A stretch of DNA of 56,144 nucleotides, from the IMG/VR virus record IMGVR_UViG_3300045957_000043, positions 1-56,144 of that record. The stretch is one strand, 5' to 3'. Of the stretch, positions 45,578-53,705 are shown one piece after another. Both the position numbers and the translations under genes were made by a program. Below the pieces are notes generated by a model that had not been told where the DNA came from, made no database searches, and saw only the letters and a program-made list of their open reading frames with translations. This DNA is from a virus. Each line of letters opens with the position of its first letter. Position 1 is the first letter of the stretch.

Positions 45578-47134
45578 TTATTCAGTCGGGATTGCAGTCC
45601 CGTCCGCGTCAAGCGTGTTGTCGAACGCTCGCACCAAAACCGTCAGCCAAGGACGCAATGGAGTGAACGCCGCCATCCGCTCGTAACGACGCGCGAACGT
45701 AATCCCGCGATCAAAGTAAGCCCACGTGTTCGTTCCGCCGAACTCGCGGGTTGATACGTCGAAGTCGACCACTTGGCCGAACGTCGAAGTGAAGCTCTTG
45801 CTGACCAAGTACGTGTTCTCTGCCCACAACTCTGCGGTGCGGAGTGCAAGGTCCGGGTCTGCGATCCTGTCAGCAACCGTACCGTTGCCGTCGCCGTCGT
45901 AGCAGTTCAGGTAGAAGTCAACCAGGATGTTCCACATCCATCGCGACCACTTCACAACCGGGCTCCAGCCGTCACGCGATGACATATTGACGCGCCGTTC
46001 TGCATTGCAGCCGTTGTACGTGCCGCAAGTCGTCAGCAAGTGCGAGCCGATCGCACGTTGGTACTGCTCAGCTTTGCACCTTCGAGTCATCATCACTTGG
46101 TACTCGCCACCGCAGTCAACCGGCATTCCGGTCATCGGGTCGCAAGCGCCCTCGAAGACTTGCTCGATCGCGCAGTACGGCGGGCAAGTGCAGTCCGTCC
46201 AAGCCAAATCAGGGTCTTGCAGGACGTTCACCCAGGGGCCGTTATCCGCAGCCGTCAACCACATGGATTCGTATGTTACGTTGTCGTACGTGTACGGATA
46301 CTGATTGCAGCCCGTCTCGCAGCTCAACGCATCAAACGCCCAGCGGATAAAGTTCCGCTCGTCAATGATGTCAAACCATTGGCGGCGACGGTCGATTTCG
46401 CGGCGCATTTCGGCGTCTGCATCCAAGCAGGCGATATTCCGGTGTAGCGCGAATGCAAAGTGAATGTAGCAGGGCCGTCCAGGCTCCCAGCAACGTTCTT
46501 TGCCCAGCCCGTAAAACTGCGCCGGGTCGTCTTCGTTCGTGTCGTTGCAACAGAACTCAGGCGGCATATCCAGCGGCATTTCGCAAATCTTGCGGTCGAC
46601 ATACCGCGAGCACGGCATATCCAATCGCGAATAGCAGTCTTGAGTTGCCGTAGCAGCCGGCGGACAAGTGAAGTCCGACATAATCCGGGTCTTGCAACGC
46701 TCTCGGAAGCTATCAACGTAGCTCGCGGTGATCGGCACAATCCCGTCGCTTTCGGCCAAGATTCGATCCAGGTCGTTCGCGATCGAGATGTCGTAGCTCG
46801 GCGTGTGATGACGCATATGCGTCGTCACCAGCTTGTCGAACACCTTATCAAACTTCGTGGTTTTACACGCTTTGTCGGCTTCCTCGATGAGCTGTTCGCT
46901 GCGCGCGTTGCTCAAGCCGGGGCGACCTTCATAAAAAGCGTTGTACATCGCGTCGGGCATCAACTGCTCGAACACCATGTTATAGTCAACGTCATTGATG
47001 TTGTACGTGCCTTCCGCACAAGCATCTTTGAGTTCATCAAAGGCTTCGTTCAGGGTCTCATCGTTGACTTGACCCTTCGCTGCCTTCTCGAACTCCTCCG
47101 TCAGGAAGTCGTTAATGTTCTTCTTTTTGGGCAT
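45578..47134 (-). CDS. Probable major capsid protein, cysteine-rich
   Basis: 518 residues from ATG 47134 (AGGAGA upstream). Called from position: terminase, portal, protease-scaffold, a small protein, then this gene, ending at a strong terminator. N-terminal helical region (FLTEEFEKAAKG... AFDELKDACA) could be a delta-domain. 23 cysteines, many in short pairs (CCND, LSCETGC, TDCTCPPYC, TTCGTYNGC), which is extraordinary for an HK97-fold protein. No family match is recognised. Confidence 0.7.
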   Translation of the reverse strand: MPKKKNINDFLTEEFEKAAKGQVNDETLNEAFDELKDACAEGTYNINDVDYNMVFEQLMPDAMYNAFYEGRPGLSNARSEQLIEEADKACKTTKFDKVFDKLVTTHMRHHTPSYDISIANDLDRILAESDGIVPITASYVDSFRERCKTRIMSDFTCPPAATATQDCYSRLDMPCSRYVDRKICEMPLDMPPEFCCNDTNEDDPAQFYGLGKERCWEPGRPCYIHFAFALHRNIACLDADAEMRREIDRRRQWFDIIDERNFIRWAFDALSCETGCNQYPYTYDNVTYESMWLTAADNGPWVNVLQDPDLAWTDCTCPPYCAIEQVFEGACDPMTGMPVDCGGEYQVMMTRRCKAEQYQRAIGSHLLTTCGTYNGCNAERRVNMSSRDGWSPVVKWSRWMWNILVDFYLNCYDGDGNGTVADRIADPDLALRTAELWAENTYLVSKSFTSTFGQVVDFDVSTREFGGTNTWAYFDRGITFARRYERMAAFTPLRPWLTVLVRAFDNTLDADGTAIPTE

Positions 47135-47146
47135 CAGTGAGTTCTC

Positions 47147-47710
47147 CTAGCAGCGCCCGGCGTCGAAGGCGAGCAAGATGCAACGCTTCGTAGGCCGGGT
47201 GATCGAATTCAAGAGGGTCGGGCTCACATCAGCCGGGGCAGCCGGGTCAGGCGGGCACGACAACCGTTGCTGACAGTTACACGCACACTCTTCGACTGCT
47301 TCGAGAATGCCAGTACCGTTCGCAACAACAATTGTGTTGCTAACGAACGTGACTGCATTGACCGTCTCAGTCGCAAAAGTGTATTTCTCGCCCGGAATGC
47401 TCGCTACCGGAGTAGCGGTCTGCATTTCCACCCAACCGCAGCTGGCGATCTGTACCGTATGGCACTCGCCAGCTTCAAAGGTTTCAACGGTGAAACCAAC
47501 AAAGTTATCGACCGCCAAGCTAAGCGTTACCGCCGAGCTAAACGGGCGAACCGCGCTGGTCACGGGATCTTGGAACATGGGCGTTCCGCCAAGCGGAATC
47601 CCAAATGCCGGGTCAACCAAGTACTTGCGCAGACTGCAGGGTCCGCAAGTCCGGCGGATCTTGTTGCAAGTCAAATTGCAACTGCCGTCGTCAAGGCATT
47701 TCAGGCTCAT
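47147..47710 (-). CDS. Cys-rich head protein, possible decoration/stabilisation protein
   Basis: 187 residues from ATG 47710 (AGGAG upstream). Cysteines cluster at both ends (KCLDDGSCNLTC, RRTCGPC; EECACNCQQRLSC), with a beta-rich middle (SAVTLSLAVDNFVGFTVETF). 13 cysteines. The place between protease and capsid genes suits a decoration protein, as in many HK97-like phages. Confidence 0.65.
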   Translation of the reverse strand: MSLKCLDDGSCNLTCNKIRRTCGPCSLRKYLVDPAFGIPLGGTPMFQDPVTSAVRPFSSAVTLSLAVDNFVGFTVETFEAGECHTVQIASCGWVEMQTATPVASIPGEKYTFATETVNAVTFVSNTIVVANGTGILEAVEECACNCQQRLSCPPDPAAPADVSPTLLNSITRPTKRCILLAFDAGRC

Positions 47711-47721
47711 GGATTTAACTC

Positions 47722-48687
47722 CTACAGTTCGCGTCGGGAGAGTTTCTTACGTGGCTTCTTGCCATTGGCGGAGTAGCTCGTACCCGACTTGCTCTTCGGG
47801 GCCCCTGCGGGGTCGCCTTCAGCACTCTCGGGAGCCATTCGCTTCAAAATTCGCAGATAACGATCGTCGTCATACAGCTCAAGCAAGTCTTCCATCAGGT
47901 CTTCTTCGACCAGGAAGCCGTCGCCGCAAATCTCCTTCGCGCTCTCGGTGATCTTCTCCCGGCGAGCGTGGTCCTGCTCGGCCTGCTTGTATTGGTTCAG
48001 CTCAGCTTGAAGGTCGTCTAAAGCCTTCTTCAAGTCGGCTTTTTCGGCGATCAGGTTTTCAACCTTCTCGGCCTTTTCGTCGCGCTGTTGAGTCGCGCAG
48101 GCGCAGGCGGCTTCTTCAAGTTGCTCGCAGAGCACTGGGAAGGTCGCCTTCAGCTCCTCTTTAGTTTTGATTTCCATGATTTCCTCGTGGCTTTCAAACA
48201 AACTGCTGTTGGTGCCTCCCCGGTACACCGCAGCGACACCCAAGAACTTAGGGTCGTCGGTGATATCCTCAATCAGGGTGACCCCGCCCTTTTTGGATTC
48301 CTTCCAGCGGCCCACTTCGTGAGACAGCGGAATGTTCTGGGGGAACTTTTCCGCATCGACGAGAATCTTTTTGGTCAGCGGGTCGGCTTCGTTCAAGAAC
48401 CAGTCGTAACGGCTACAGGCTTCCTTCGAGCCGAGCTTTTCAGCTCGCCCGTTGCGAAGTTGCCCGTTTTGGCAGTGGTAGTCACGGTGTTTGCGGTCGT
48501 GACCGCCGCGCACTGTCACCGGCACGTTTTCGAACACACGACTCGACTTTTCGATTGCCTTGTCGGTGTATTCCCGGTTGTTGTTCGAGACCTTGCCCGT
48601 GACCTTGACCCCGTGGATAACGTGATTCTCGTGGTCGACTTTGACTTCAGATAAGTCAAACGACTCGACTAACAGGTTAGCTGGCAA
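47722..48687 (-). CDS. Prohead protease fused to scaffold
   Basis: 321 residues from TTG 48687 (GAGAG 8 bases upstream). The N-terminal 170 residues resemble a capsid maturation protease: IHGVKVTGKVSNNNREYTDKAIEKSSRVFENVPV, then RGGHDRK and LSHEVGRW. The C-terminal half is a scaffold-like coiled coil (KVENLIAEKADLKKALDDLQAELNQYKQ) and a basic tail. Protease-scaffold fusions are known in tailed phages. The catalytic Ser is not certain. Confidence 0.75.
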   Translation of the reverse strand: MPANLLVESFDLSEVKVDHENHVIHGVKVTGKVSNNNREYTDKAIEKSSRVFENVPVTVRGGHDRKHRDYHCQNGQLRNGRAEKLGSKEACSRYDWFLNEADPLTKKILVDAEKFPQNIPLSHEVGRWKESKKGGVTLIEDITDDPKFLGVAAVYRGGTNSSLFESHEEIMEIKTKEELKATFPVLCEQLEEAACACATQQRDEKAEKVENLIAEKADLKKALDDLQAELNQYKQAEQDHARREKITESAKEICGDGFLVEEDLMEDLLELYDDDRYLRILKRMAPESAEGDPAGAPKSKSGTSYSANGKKPRKKLSRREL

Positions 48688-48722
48688 GGTTTAGACTCTC
48701 GTAAAAAGAACAGGGGGCATCC

Positions 48723-50261
48723 TTAATCTGATTCTACGCCTGGGTCTGTAGTGCTAGTCCCTGCTGGGTACAGTTCACGGTGGCGACTGATCTCAGACTG
48801 CATTTGGTTGTAGTCCACGTTGAGCCTACGCGCGGCTTCCTGAACCGAGATAATCGCGGGGTGATCTGCAGTCTCACTAGCCAGCGAGATTACCATCTGG
48901 GCTTCTTTCGTCTTGTCGTTTTGCTCGGTCAACGGGAAGCTAGGTCGGATGATCACTTTCGCGCGGGCGTCTTTGATCGAATCCGGCTGCCAGCCCAAAA
49001 TTGCGGCGATACCTATCCATTGCAGCTCTTGCTCATAGAACCACATGGTTGTTTGCTCGCGCAAAACCCGCCGGCTAAACGGCCCGGTTGCCGAGACTAA
49101 ACTGCTCCGGTTTCCGGTGTTCGCATCCCCGAACATGAACTCCGGGATCTGCCGGATCGAGCCGATCGACCGTTGTAGCGCCTGGATCACCTCGATGTAG
49201 TTTCGGGCGTTCACTTTGAAGCCGTGCATCTCCACATCAATGTTTTTCAAGTGATGCTCTAAAGGATCTCGCCCCCTGGTGGACATTTGGCTATTCAGCT
49301 CTTCAGCGCGCCTTCCGATCACGTTTTGGACCGCCGCGCGGCGATTCGTCTTCGCGTGCTTATGGACTACCGCGTACTTGCTTTGCTTGATAGCTAACTC
49401 AGCCATCGACTGGGTGACTTCCTGGAGCAGCGCAACCACACAGCCGACCGCCAGAAACGGCGGGACTCCCCTCGGGTCGTTCACGTCGACCACGTTTTTT
49501 CCGTGCTGCACTTGGCTAGCCGGGACGTACTCAAACTCGTCACTCTCACCCGTCTGCGAGATTCGGTGCCAGTACCCTACAGGCATCGCGGCATCACCGG
49601 GCATTGCCACGATACCGAATTCCCCTGGGACTACATTCTCTTCGAGTAGTGACGCCACGAAAGACGGTACGGGGCTGATCACTTGCCGGGGGTCAGTCGG
49701 CTGCCGCACGTCCATCGGTTCCATGAATCTCACGTGGAACTCGCCGTTCACGTAAAACCACCGGCGGAAGAACTCCCCGTCTCGCACATACCGGCGGTAC
49801 GTCTCTTCCTGCATGAAGTACCAGCCCCGGAGGTTCCCGAGATGCACGTTTTCGACTAAGTACTGGTGAGCAGTACGAACGGCTTTCAGGCGTTCTTCCC
49901 TGAACGGATCAGTAGAGTCTCGGTTGGCGACCGTGTATTTCCAGCCGTTCGCCACCGTGTAGCTAAGCATCGCTTCGGTCGCCGCGATGATATTCGGGTC
50001 GCGAGCCAGTTTGAAACTTGCCTCTTGCATGGTATCCAGTGACCCTTGGTCACCGCTTTTGTACGGGAGGTGCTTGCCGTCCTGCAGTCCTTCTCTAGTC
50101 AAGAAATCAAACTCATCGCGGACTGTCTGCAGTCTACCTAAGCAGTCCTGTAGTCCGCGCACGTCGGCTTCAAGCAGCCCGAATTCAGTAAACTCCTCAA
50201 CGGCTTCGGTAAGCACATTGGGTTTAGTCTCGGGCTCAGCAAGAGCAGTAGTAGATTCAGT
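48723..50261 (-). CDS. Portal protein
   Basis: About 512 residues from ATG 50261, overlapping the terminase stop region; GTG 50282 is an alternative. Portal-like features include YFMQEETYRRYVRDGEFFRRWF, ASQVQHGKNVVDVNDPRGVPPFLAVG, AELAIKQSKYAVVHK, and RQIPEFMFGDANTGNRSSLV. Size and place after terminase fit. It forms the DNA entry ring. Confidence 0.85.
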   Translation of the reverse strand, partial: TESTTALAEPETKPNVLTEAVEEFTEFGLLEADVRGLQDCLGRLQTVRDEFDFLTREGLQDGKHLPYKSGDQGSLDTMQEASFKLARDPNIIAATEAMLSYTVANGWKYTVANRDSTDPFREERLKAVRTAHQYLVENVHLGNLRGWYFMQEETYRRYVRDGEFFRRWFYVNGEFHVRFMEPMDVRQPTDPRQVISPVPSFVASLLEENVVPGEFGIVAMPGDAAMPVGYWHRISQTGESDEFEYVPASQVQHGKNVVDVNDPRGVPPFLAVGCVVALLQEVTQSMAELAIKQSKYAVVHKHAKTNRRAAVQNVIGRRAEELNSQMSTRGRDPLEHHLKNIDVEMHGFKVNARNYIEVIQALQRSIGSIRQIPEFMFGDANTGNRSSLVSATGPFSRRVLREQTTMWFYEQELQWIGIAAILGWQPDSIKDARAKVIIRPSFPLTEQNDKTKEAQMVISLASETADHPAIISVQEAARRLNVDYNQMQSEISRHRELYPAGTSTTDPGVESD

Positions 50262-50265
50262 CATT

Positions 50266-51741
50266 TCAGTACACAATCTCACTCAGGAGGAAAGTAGCGA
50301 CCTCAAGAGCGTCTGGTCCGTCGTCATGTGCCGTCCGCGAGGGAAACGCGCGGAGCTGGCGTACAGTAAGCCCAGTGCCCCGGCTCCTGACAAACTTGAT
50401 ATCTCGGTTACGAATAAACGCATCTAGCCCTTCGGTAATCCGGTCTTCTTTGCTGCGCGGCGCGTCGCGCAAGACGTTATCAACTTCCATGATCTGACAG
50501 TTGATGCCTTGCTCGTGAAATACATCATCCGCAGTCGCGCCGATCAAAAACTGCATCGCGTTTGATTCGATGCCCACAACGTCGGGAACCCTGGGGAGCT
50601 TTTTAGTGCAGAACCGCGCAAGGCGCTGTACTGTCTCGAACGGGCCGTCTTTCTCTAGGTCAGCTTCACAGTAAAGCTGCCCCGTGCGGTCAGAGCCCAA
50701 GGCTACAACCGCACTGTAGTCGCCGTCTCTTAAAGCCCTTCCGGTCGCGGGGTCGACTGCTACAACCAACCATTCAATCTGGCTTGGCCACTTATCAACC
50801 CACTGCGACTCACTAAATAAGCTCCCCTCCCAGAGCAGCCCGTCCTGCGTGATCGGTCTCTGTTGGTAGGTCGCGTTCCACGCAAACCGGCTCAGCAAAT
50901 CGCGGCGGTTTTCGAGATACTCAAGCGGCAGAATTCCAGGGCAAAGGCTTTCACCCTTGCGCATGATCAGCTCGTTGTTGTGGTAGACATCGTCTTCCGC
51001 GAGCGCGGGAAGAATCAGCTTGCGCCACTTGATATGACCGCCTTCGTTCTCCTGGTCAAGCAGTCTCCCTAAGTGGTCTTCCGAGTGCCATCTTGTTCCG
51101 ACTGAGACAAGTTTAGTTTTCAGCTCGTCGTTGTCTTGCACGCGCTGCAGGAGCGTCATGTCAATCCAAGCCCAAATCTTGTCTCGGACTTTCTCGCTCA
51201 AAGCCTCTTCCGTGTCTTTGATCAAGTCATCCAAGATAATCAGATGACACTTCTGCCCCGTGATCCCGCCGCCCCAGCCAATGCAGTTGAAGCTACCCTC
51301 ATGCCCTTCAATGCCCCAGGACTCGTTCGCAGTTCGCTTCTTGGATAGCTTCAGGTTGAACAAATCCCCCGCGTTGTGCCTGAACACCTCTTTGCACTGC
51401 GCGCCGAACCGATTCGCCGTCGGTTGGTTGTACGTCACGATATACACGTTCTCGTCTGGGTGCATCGCAAAGTATCGCGTCGCACCATACAGCATCGTGC
51501 TCATCGTTTTACCCACACGCGGTGGGCAATTAATCATCAGGTACGGGTGCTCCCCCGAGAATACTTTCTCCAGCTCGGTATCTAGCAGCTTCGTGTGCCA
51601 GTACGGCTTAAAGAAGCTCGGCTTGTGGTTTAACATCCAGGCAAACGTCGAAACGCTACACAGGCTTCTCCTTGTCGCAATCGGCAAGTCCCGAAAGCTC
51701 TTCGCGCCCGAAATATGCTCCCGGATCGTCTCAATCGCCAT
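50266..51741 (-). CDS. terL: Terminase large subunit
   Basis: 491 residues from ATG 51741. ATPase Walker A NCPPRVGKTM (about 71-80), with adenine-side helix, Walker B CHLIILDDLIKD near 168, and motif C SVGTRWH. The RNase H-like nuclease domain starts VVAVDPATG near 330, with further acidic residues (VVGIESNAMQF, DGPDALEVATF). This powers DNA packaging. No classical small subunit is recognised nearby. Confidence 0.92.
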   Translation of the reverse strand: MAIETIREHISGAKSFRDLPIATRRSLCSVSTFAWMLNHKPSFFKPYWHTKLLDTELEKVFSGEHPYLMINCPPRVGKTMSTMLYGATRYFAMHPDENVYIVTYNQPTANRFGAQCKEVFRHNAGDLFNLKLSKKRTANESWGIEGHEGSFNCIGWGGGITGQKCHLIILDDLIKDTEEALSEKVRDKIWAWIDMTLLQRVQDNDELKTKLVSVGTRWHSEDHLGRLLDQENEGGHIKWRKLILPALAEDDVYHNNELIMRKGESLCPGILPLEYLENRRDLLSRFAWNATYQQRPITQDGLLWEGSLFSESQWVDKWPSQIEWLVVAVDPATGRALRDGDYSAVVALGSDRTGQLYCEADLEKDGPFETVQRLARFCTKKLPRVPDVVGIESNAMQFLIGATADDVFHEQGINCQIMEVDNVLRDAPRSKEDRITEGLDAFIRNRDIKFVRSRGTGLTVRQLRAFPSRTAHDDGPDALEVATFLLSEIVY

Positions 51742-52006
51742 GCTGTTCCCGCCGCGCTGCTTCTTGCTCTTTGCTGGTCTGCCGCCGGCGCTCCCGGTTA
51801 CGTTCAGCCAGCGTCGAGGCTGAGTATTCTTTCCGAACTAAAACAAAACCAGTTTTAGGCTCCCAGTTGCGCAGGTCGCTATTCAAAGTGAAGTGCCGCT
51901 CAAAACACAGCAGGCAGAGCCCATTCTTGTAGTCCCCAAGCCGCAAGCAGTGCTCAGCACTACACGTAGTAATCTCGACTGACTCTTGTTTTTCAGTCGA
52001 ACGCAT
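51731..52006 (-). CDS. Zinc-finger-like protein upstream of terminase
   Basis: 91 residues from ATG 52006 (GAGG close upstream), overlapping both neighbours. TTCSAEHCLRLGDYKNGLCLLCFERHF gives a C-x4-C-x11-C-x2-C metal site. The C-terminus is a charged helix (LAERNRERRRQTSKEQEAARRE). It could assist DNA recognition in packaging, replacing a small terminase (inference from position). Confidence 0.65.
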   Translation of the reverse strand: MRSTEKQESVEITTCSAEHCLRLGDYKNGLCLLCFERHFTLNSDLRNWEPKTGFVLVRKEYSASTLAERNRERRRQTSKEQEAARREQHGD

Positions 52007-52214
52007 GGACCTCGACCGTTGCATAAACGCCGCCAATCCCAAGTTCGTACACGTGCAGCTCGTACGGGTACAAGCAACCCGCATGACTAAGATTCGTCAG
52101 CCGCACAGCCTCAGAGTCGATCAGGAACACATGCTGCTTCCCCCTGAGCCGGCTTGTATCCACGATCTTCTCTAACCCGTGCGGCAGATTCTCAATCGAG
52201 ATGAGCTTGTTCAC
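51993..52214 (-). CDS. Hypothetical protein, 73 residues
   Basis: GTG 52214, weak ribosome site. Compact alpha/beta (LIDSEAVRLTNLSHAGCLYPYELHVYELG). Overlaps the zinc-finger gene by 14 bases. No family is recognised. Confidence 0.55.
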   Translation of the reverse strand: MNKLISIENLPHGLEKIVDTSRLRGKQHVFLIDSEAVRLTNLSHAGCLYPYELHVYELGIGGVYATVEVHAFD

Positions 52215-52223
52215 ACTCGAATT

Positions 52224-52484
52224 CTAGGGTGACCGCCGCATGGTACGGGCCTGAACCGCAGCTGGTTTAGGGGTGGCATGGCCCTGGACGAAGTGGACCA
52301 CGTGTTCCTGGCCATCAGGCGTCTTTTCCACAATCCGCAGTCGGGGGCACGGGTACTTCTCCAGCATTCCGGCGACGTACCCAAGACAGAAATTCCGCGT
52401 TTCCCCGAGCGTTGTGTAGACCGGCGACCAGTTCCCCCCGACGTGATACTGCATTTCCACGCGGTAAGTATTTCTCTTGCGCAC
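52224..52484 (-). CDS. Hypothetical protein, 86 residues
   Basis: GTG 52484 behind AGAGGCGG. Beta-hairpin-rich small domain (TYRVEMQYHVGGNWSPVYTTLGE... LRIVEKTPDGQEHVV). A second open frame in the same stretch lacks this pattern and is judged a shadow. No family is recognised. Confidence 0.6.
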   Translation of the reverse strand: MRKRNTYRVEMQYHVGGNWSPVYTTLGETRNFCLGYVAGMLEKYPCPRLRIVEKTPDGQEHVVHFVQGHATPKPAAVQARTMRRSP

Positions 52485-52495
52485 AAAGGCCGCCT

Positions 52496-52594
52496 CTAAA
52501 GCAGAAATCTACCTAGTAAATATCCTCCGATCGCAGCGACTACCACCCAGAACGTGAATATCGCTGCGATGATCCTCTCCAACCCGTCAAACAC
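52496..52594 (-). CDS. 32-residue membrane peptide
   Basis: GTG 52594 has AAAGGA 8 bases upstream and lies 2 bases after the previous stop. One helix: LERIIAAIFTFWVVVAAIGGYLLGRF. It is similar in shape to its upstream neighbour, especially the G-Y-L-L-G-(K/R) end, so the two may be paralogs. Confidence 0.55.
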   Translation of the reverse strand: MFDGLERIIAAIFTFWVVVAAIGGYLLGRFLL

Positions 52595-52596
52595 AG

Positions 52597-52701
52597 CTAC
52601 AGTCCTTTCCCGAGCAAATAGCCGATCAGCCCCGACACTGCAGCCACAGCACCGAGGATCAACACCAAAATCCTCGCAACGCCTCTCGTCACTTCTCGCA
52701 C
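52597..52701 (-). CDS. 34-residue membrane peptide
   Basis: GTG 52701 has GAGG 7 bases upstream and overlaps the end of the zinc-finger gene before it. One helix: VARILVLILGAVAAVSGLIGYLLGKG. Small tandem membrane peptides could be holins or envelope modulators. No direct evidence. Confidence 0.55.
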   Translation of the reverse strand: MREVTRGVARILVLILGAVAAVSGLIGYLLGKGL

Positions 52702-52871
52702 GGTGGGTCCTCTATAGTCGCCTGGAACAACAGCCTCATCGCCGCCAGCTCGCCCTTGTAAAGAACTCGACACTCGGGAGCAAATAGCACGTGGCGGGCT
52801 AAGCCTTCGTCACCGAGACAAAGCTGGCCGCAAGCCCGACACCGTATTCTCGGCTTCTTATCTCTAATCAC
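52689..52871 (-). CDS. C2HC-like zinc-finger protein, 60 residues
   Basis: GTG 52871 overlaps the preceding stop. RCRACGQLCLGDEGLARHVLFAPEC matches C-x-x-C-x(n)-H-x(n)-C, a short zinc finger, with basic N-terminus (RDKKPRIR). Probably nucleic-acid binding. Confidence 0.65.
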   Translation of the reverse strand: MIRDKKPRIRCRACGQLCLGDEGLARHVLFAPECRVLYKGELAAMRLLFQATIEDPPCEK

Positions 52872-53076
52872 CTGAAAACGGAAACGCCTCTTGGGGATCT
52901 AAAGCCGATGTAGCGATCTGGCGGATATCGCGGAGCGCCAGTTTGTTCGCACGGGGGGAGTCAGCTGCAGTTTGCGCACGGTTTGCGATCTCTGAGAGTG
53001 CAGTCTGCATTCGCTCAAAGAGATACTCCCGGCAGTCGCAAGCTTTGTAGTGAGTTACGCAGCGTTTCACGGGCAC
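52864..53076 (-). CDS. Small helical protein, 70 residues
   Basis: GTG 53076 (second GTG 53070 has a better spaced GGAAG). N-terminal CVTHYKACDCREYLFERMQ has three Cys and a His, followed by helices. First reliable gene of the leftward packaging operon. No family is recognised. Confidence 0.55.
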   Translation of the reverse strand: MPVKRCVTHYKACDCREYLFERMQTALSEIANRAQTAADSPRANKLALRDIRQIATSALDPQEAFPFSGD

Positions 53077-53314
53077 TTCCGCACTGTTCTAAAGCTACTT
53101 CCGCAAAGCTAAAGCTAAGACTAAAGCTAAGACTAAAGCTAAGGCTAAAGCTAAAGCTAAAGCTAAAGCTAAAGCTAAAGCTAAAGCTAAAGCTAAAGCT
53201 AAAGCTAAAGCTAACTGGCTCGCTACCCGACACAGCAAACGTGTAGCCTGCGGGGCTGTTGGGGGTACACGCATAGTACCCTACTAGTGCAGTCTGGGCA
53301 ACGCAACACAACAC
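53015..53314 (-). CDS. Possible secreted Ser-Phe repeat protein
   Basis: GTG 53314 has AAGG 8 bases upstream, within a palindrome. The frame gives a signal-like start (LCCVAQTALVGYYACTPNSPAGYTFAV), then about 18 Ser-Phe/Ser-Leu dipeptides encoded by a hexamer repeat, then a short tail overlapping the next gene. Other frames are also open through the repeat, so the coding call is weak. If real, alternating Ser/Phe would make an amyloid-like amphipathic beta strand. Confidence 0.35.
   Translation of the reverse strand: MLCCVAQTALVGYYACTPNSPAGYTFAVSGSEPVSFSFSFSFSFSFSFSFSFSFSFSLSFSLSFSLSFSFAEVALEQCGSARETLRNSLQSLRLPGVSL
53105..53214. repeat. Hexamer microsatellite (AAAGCT)n
   Basis: About 18 hexamers, mostly AAAGCT, with interspersed AAGACT and AAGGCT variants at the left end. 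Reads Lys-Leu on the plus strand and Ser-Phe on the minus. Superficially telomere-like in period, but internal to the molecule. Confidence 0.85.
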
Positions 53315-53315
53315 A

Positions 53316-53337
53316 TTAAAGACCTTCAGGTCTTTAA
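53316..53337. promoter_or_regulatory. AAAGACCT palindrome, copy 1
   Basis: TTAAAGACCT-TC-AGGTCTTTAA, perfect 10-bp arms. Shares ACATTAAAGACCT(T/G)CAGGTCTTT with the copy at 53706. Operator or transcript stem. Confidence 0.5.
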
Positions 53338-53510
53338 TTAGAGCACTACCTTTGTGTAGTCTACTTTCTTGGACCGCAAACCGGTTTCCGGTTTTGAAAA
53401 AATTTTTTGAGGTCGCTCGCTCCCTGCCGGCCTCGGTCGCGGGTCCCATCCGCCGTGGAGGGACCCTACGTCGTCAACCACTACGCAGCAAGCCGCGTAG
53501 CCCGCCTAAC

Positions 53511-53571
53511 AGCCGCGCAGCCTAACTGGCTGTCAGACGGCTGTCAGACAGCGCTGTTAGCCTGCGCGGCT
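53511..53571. repeat. 16-bp inverted repeat with direct repeats in the spacer
   Basis: AGCCGCGCAGCCTAAC (53511-53526) and GTTAGCCTGCGCGGCT (53556-53571) pair at 15 of 16 positions. The 29-base spacer holds two CTGTCAGAC direct repeats. CTGCGCGGCT also occurs at 119-128. May be an origin-type or regulator-binding element. Confidence 0.5.
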
Positions 53572-53641
53572 ATACGGGCCTCTGGCGCGAAACACCCCGT
53601 CCCCCTAATTTTAGACGCTGCATGTCTACTAGTCGTATACC

Positions 53642-53666
53642 TGCAGCCTATCGGCAATAGGCTGCA
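53642..53666. other. Hairpin TGCAGCCTA / TAGGCTGCA
   Basis: Perfect 9-bp arms (53642-53650, 53658-53666) around TCGGCAA. The arm TAGGCTGCA equals the core of the integrase arm-type repeats near 20553-20790, so the integrase might also bind here. Confidence 0.45.
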
Positions 53667-53691
53667 AAACCCCTTGTTTTATAGGGGTTTT
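53666..53691. terminator. Terminator-like inverted repeat
   Basis: AAAACCCCT (53666-53674) and AGGGGTTTT (53683-53691) with an 8-base loop. The T-run follows the stem on either strand. The loop and flank share CTTGTTTTATAGGG with the gap at about 4499-4512. Confidence 0.55.
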
Positions 53692-53705
53692 CGCGTGTTT
53701 ACATT

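Noticed and set aside
52554-52787. 77-residue plus-strand frame
   Set aside because: Opposite to two membrane peptides and a zinc-finger gene that have ribosome sites; composition is Ser/Arg-rich like a shadow.
53105-53214. Telomere-like hexamer array as a linear plasmid end
   Set aside because: The array is internal, the genome appears circular, and the unit AAAGCT is not a known telomere sequence.
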